Shown: piece after piece, positions 63,170-64,000 of the stretch
How the letters are laid out: the number at the start of each line of letters is the position of its first letter
Numbering within the stretch: the first letter of the stretch is position 1
Source: Prorocentrum cordatum
Taxonomy: Eukaryota > Sar > Dinophyceae > Prorocentrales > Prorocentraceae
DNA: 64,000 bases
NCBI GenBank assembly: GCA_963575745.1
Contig: CAUYUJ010013836.1
Coordinates: forward strand, 294,488-358,487
Reading direction: 5' to 3'
Notes under the pieces: model-generated
The model's database searches: none
Told to the model about the DNA's origin: nothing
What the model saw: the letters and a program-made list of their open reading frames with translations, nothing else
Position numbers and translations under genes: made by a program

Positions 63170-63710
63170 TAGTCTGTGTGGTGCGATATGTGATGTGCAA
63201 TCTATGTGGAGCAATCTATGCTGTGCAATCTACGTTGAGCAATCTGTGCGGTGCAAGCTATGCGGCGCAATCCATGTGGTGCACTTTTGGGGCAATTTAT
63301 GCGGTACAATCTATGTTGTGCAACCTTTATAATGCAATACATATATATATGTATATATATATATATATAATATGTACAATCTATGTGGAGCAAACTGGGC
63401 TGGGTAATTTTTGTTGTGCAGTCTAGTTGGTGCAGGATATGTAGTGCAATCAATATGGACCAATCTATGCGGTGCAATCTATGTGGCGCAATCTACTTTG
63501 TGCAATTCATGTGGTGCGATCTATGTGGCTCACGCTATCTGTTGCAATCCATGTCGTGCAACCTATGTCGTGCGATCTATGTGGAGCAATCTGCGAGGTG
63601 CAAGATCTGTAGTGCAATCTATGTGATTCAATACATATTGTGCAACCTATGTTGTGCAATCTATGTGGGGCACTCTGTGTTGTGAAATCTATGTTGTGCA
63701 ATTTCTGATG
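63170..63710 (+). repeat. 15-bp (GCAATCTATGTTGTG)n satellite
   Basis: About 33 units, interrupted by a (TA)n tract at 63337-63370. The same motif in opposite orientation forms 20926-21095 and 22425-22515. Confidence 0.9.
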
Positions 63711-64000
63711 GGCGGCGCACCGGGGCGAAGACATCGGGACGCGACGAGGCGGCGACGGGGCAGCCACGGCGAACACATGACACTGGGGCCAAGCCGACGG
63801 GCGGCGGCGAGGCGGCGACGGGGCGGCGACGGCGACAACAAGGCGGCGGACTCGACAAAGGGGCTCAGACGACGGGCGGCGACGAGACGGCGACGTTGCG
63901 GCGACGTGGCTGCGACGGCGACAACAAGGCGGCCTACCCGACAACGGGGCCCAGACGACAGGCGGCGACGAGGCGGCGACGGAGCGGCGACGGGAGTGCG
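63711..64000 (+). repeat. ~84-bp GC-rich tandem repeat
   Basis: Units near 63793, 63871 and 63956 share GACGGGCGGCGACGAGGCGG, GGCGACAACAAGGCGGC and GGGGCCCAGACGAC. The array runs off the window edge. Confidence 0.85.

Overview
The window reads as nuclear DNA of a dinoflagellate. The strongest evidence is an exact 22-nt dinoflagellate spliced-leader (DinoSL) sequence at 32781-32802. It is supported by degenerate LINE-type retrotransposons, very low gene density, heavy trinucleotide microsatellite load and GC-rich unique sequence. A GC-rich genus such as Prorocentrum is possible, but this is a guess. I saw no rRNA, tRNA, CRISPR or prokaryotic operon.

Only two loci look like host genes. One (+ strand, 16142-18848) begins with a signal-peptide exon. 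An intron-like stretch of about 1.6 kb built from inverted and direct repeats follows, then a long open segment ending at 18848; its product is unknown. The other (+ strand, from 55012) is a 5' exon with a KKRKV nuclear-localisation motif and the start of a domain resembling the hnRNP-U type SPRY domain. The exon ends at a GT donor, and the intron has been invaded by repeats.

The rest of the protein-like sequence is mostly retrotransposon. A near full-length LINE ('family A', 32781-38226) carries ORF1, an APE-type endonuclease and a reverse transcriptase (RT) in broken frames. It starts with the DinoSL and is flanked by a 17-bp direct repeat lying in CCT arrays. A second, decayed family A copy lies at 8755-11340. 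A third is split in two (42440-42640 and 45216-46241) by a 5'-truncated RNase H-bearing LINE ('family B', 42641-45215) ending in 91 A residues. On the minus strand, 38993-40693 encodes the C-terminal half of another RT with a restriction-like nuclease-like tail; its upstream part is replaced by a CCT array.

The remainder is repeat landscape. Two families of modular composite repeats carry a trinucleotide microsatellite core between conserved arms (TTG core: 201-2185, 4228-4500, 49885-50290, 51028-51550, 55305-55950; GAT/GTC core: 21765-22430, 57841-58430, 61284-62100). There is a 1,445-bp tandem duplication of a GAT-rich block (24019-26925), a pair of MITE-like inverted-repeat elements (7071-7236 and 46641-46808), other large inverted repeats, and many minisatellites with units of 7-185 bp. 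A GC-rich, three-frame coding-like tract (12186-14500) is unresolved. All coordinates of degenerate repeats were set by eye and are approximate.
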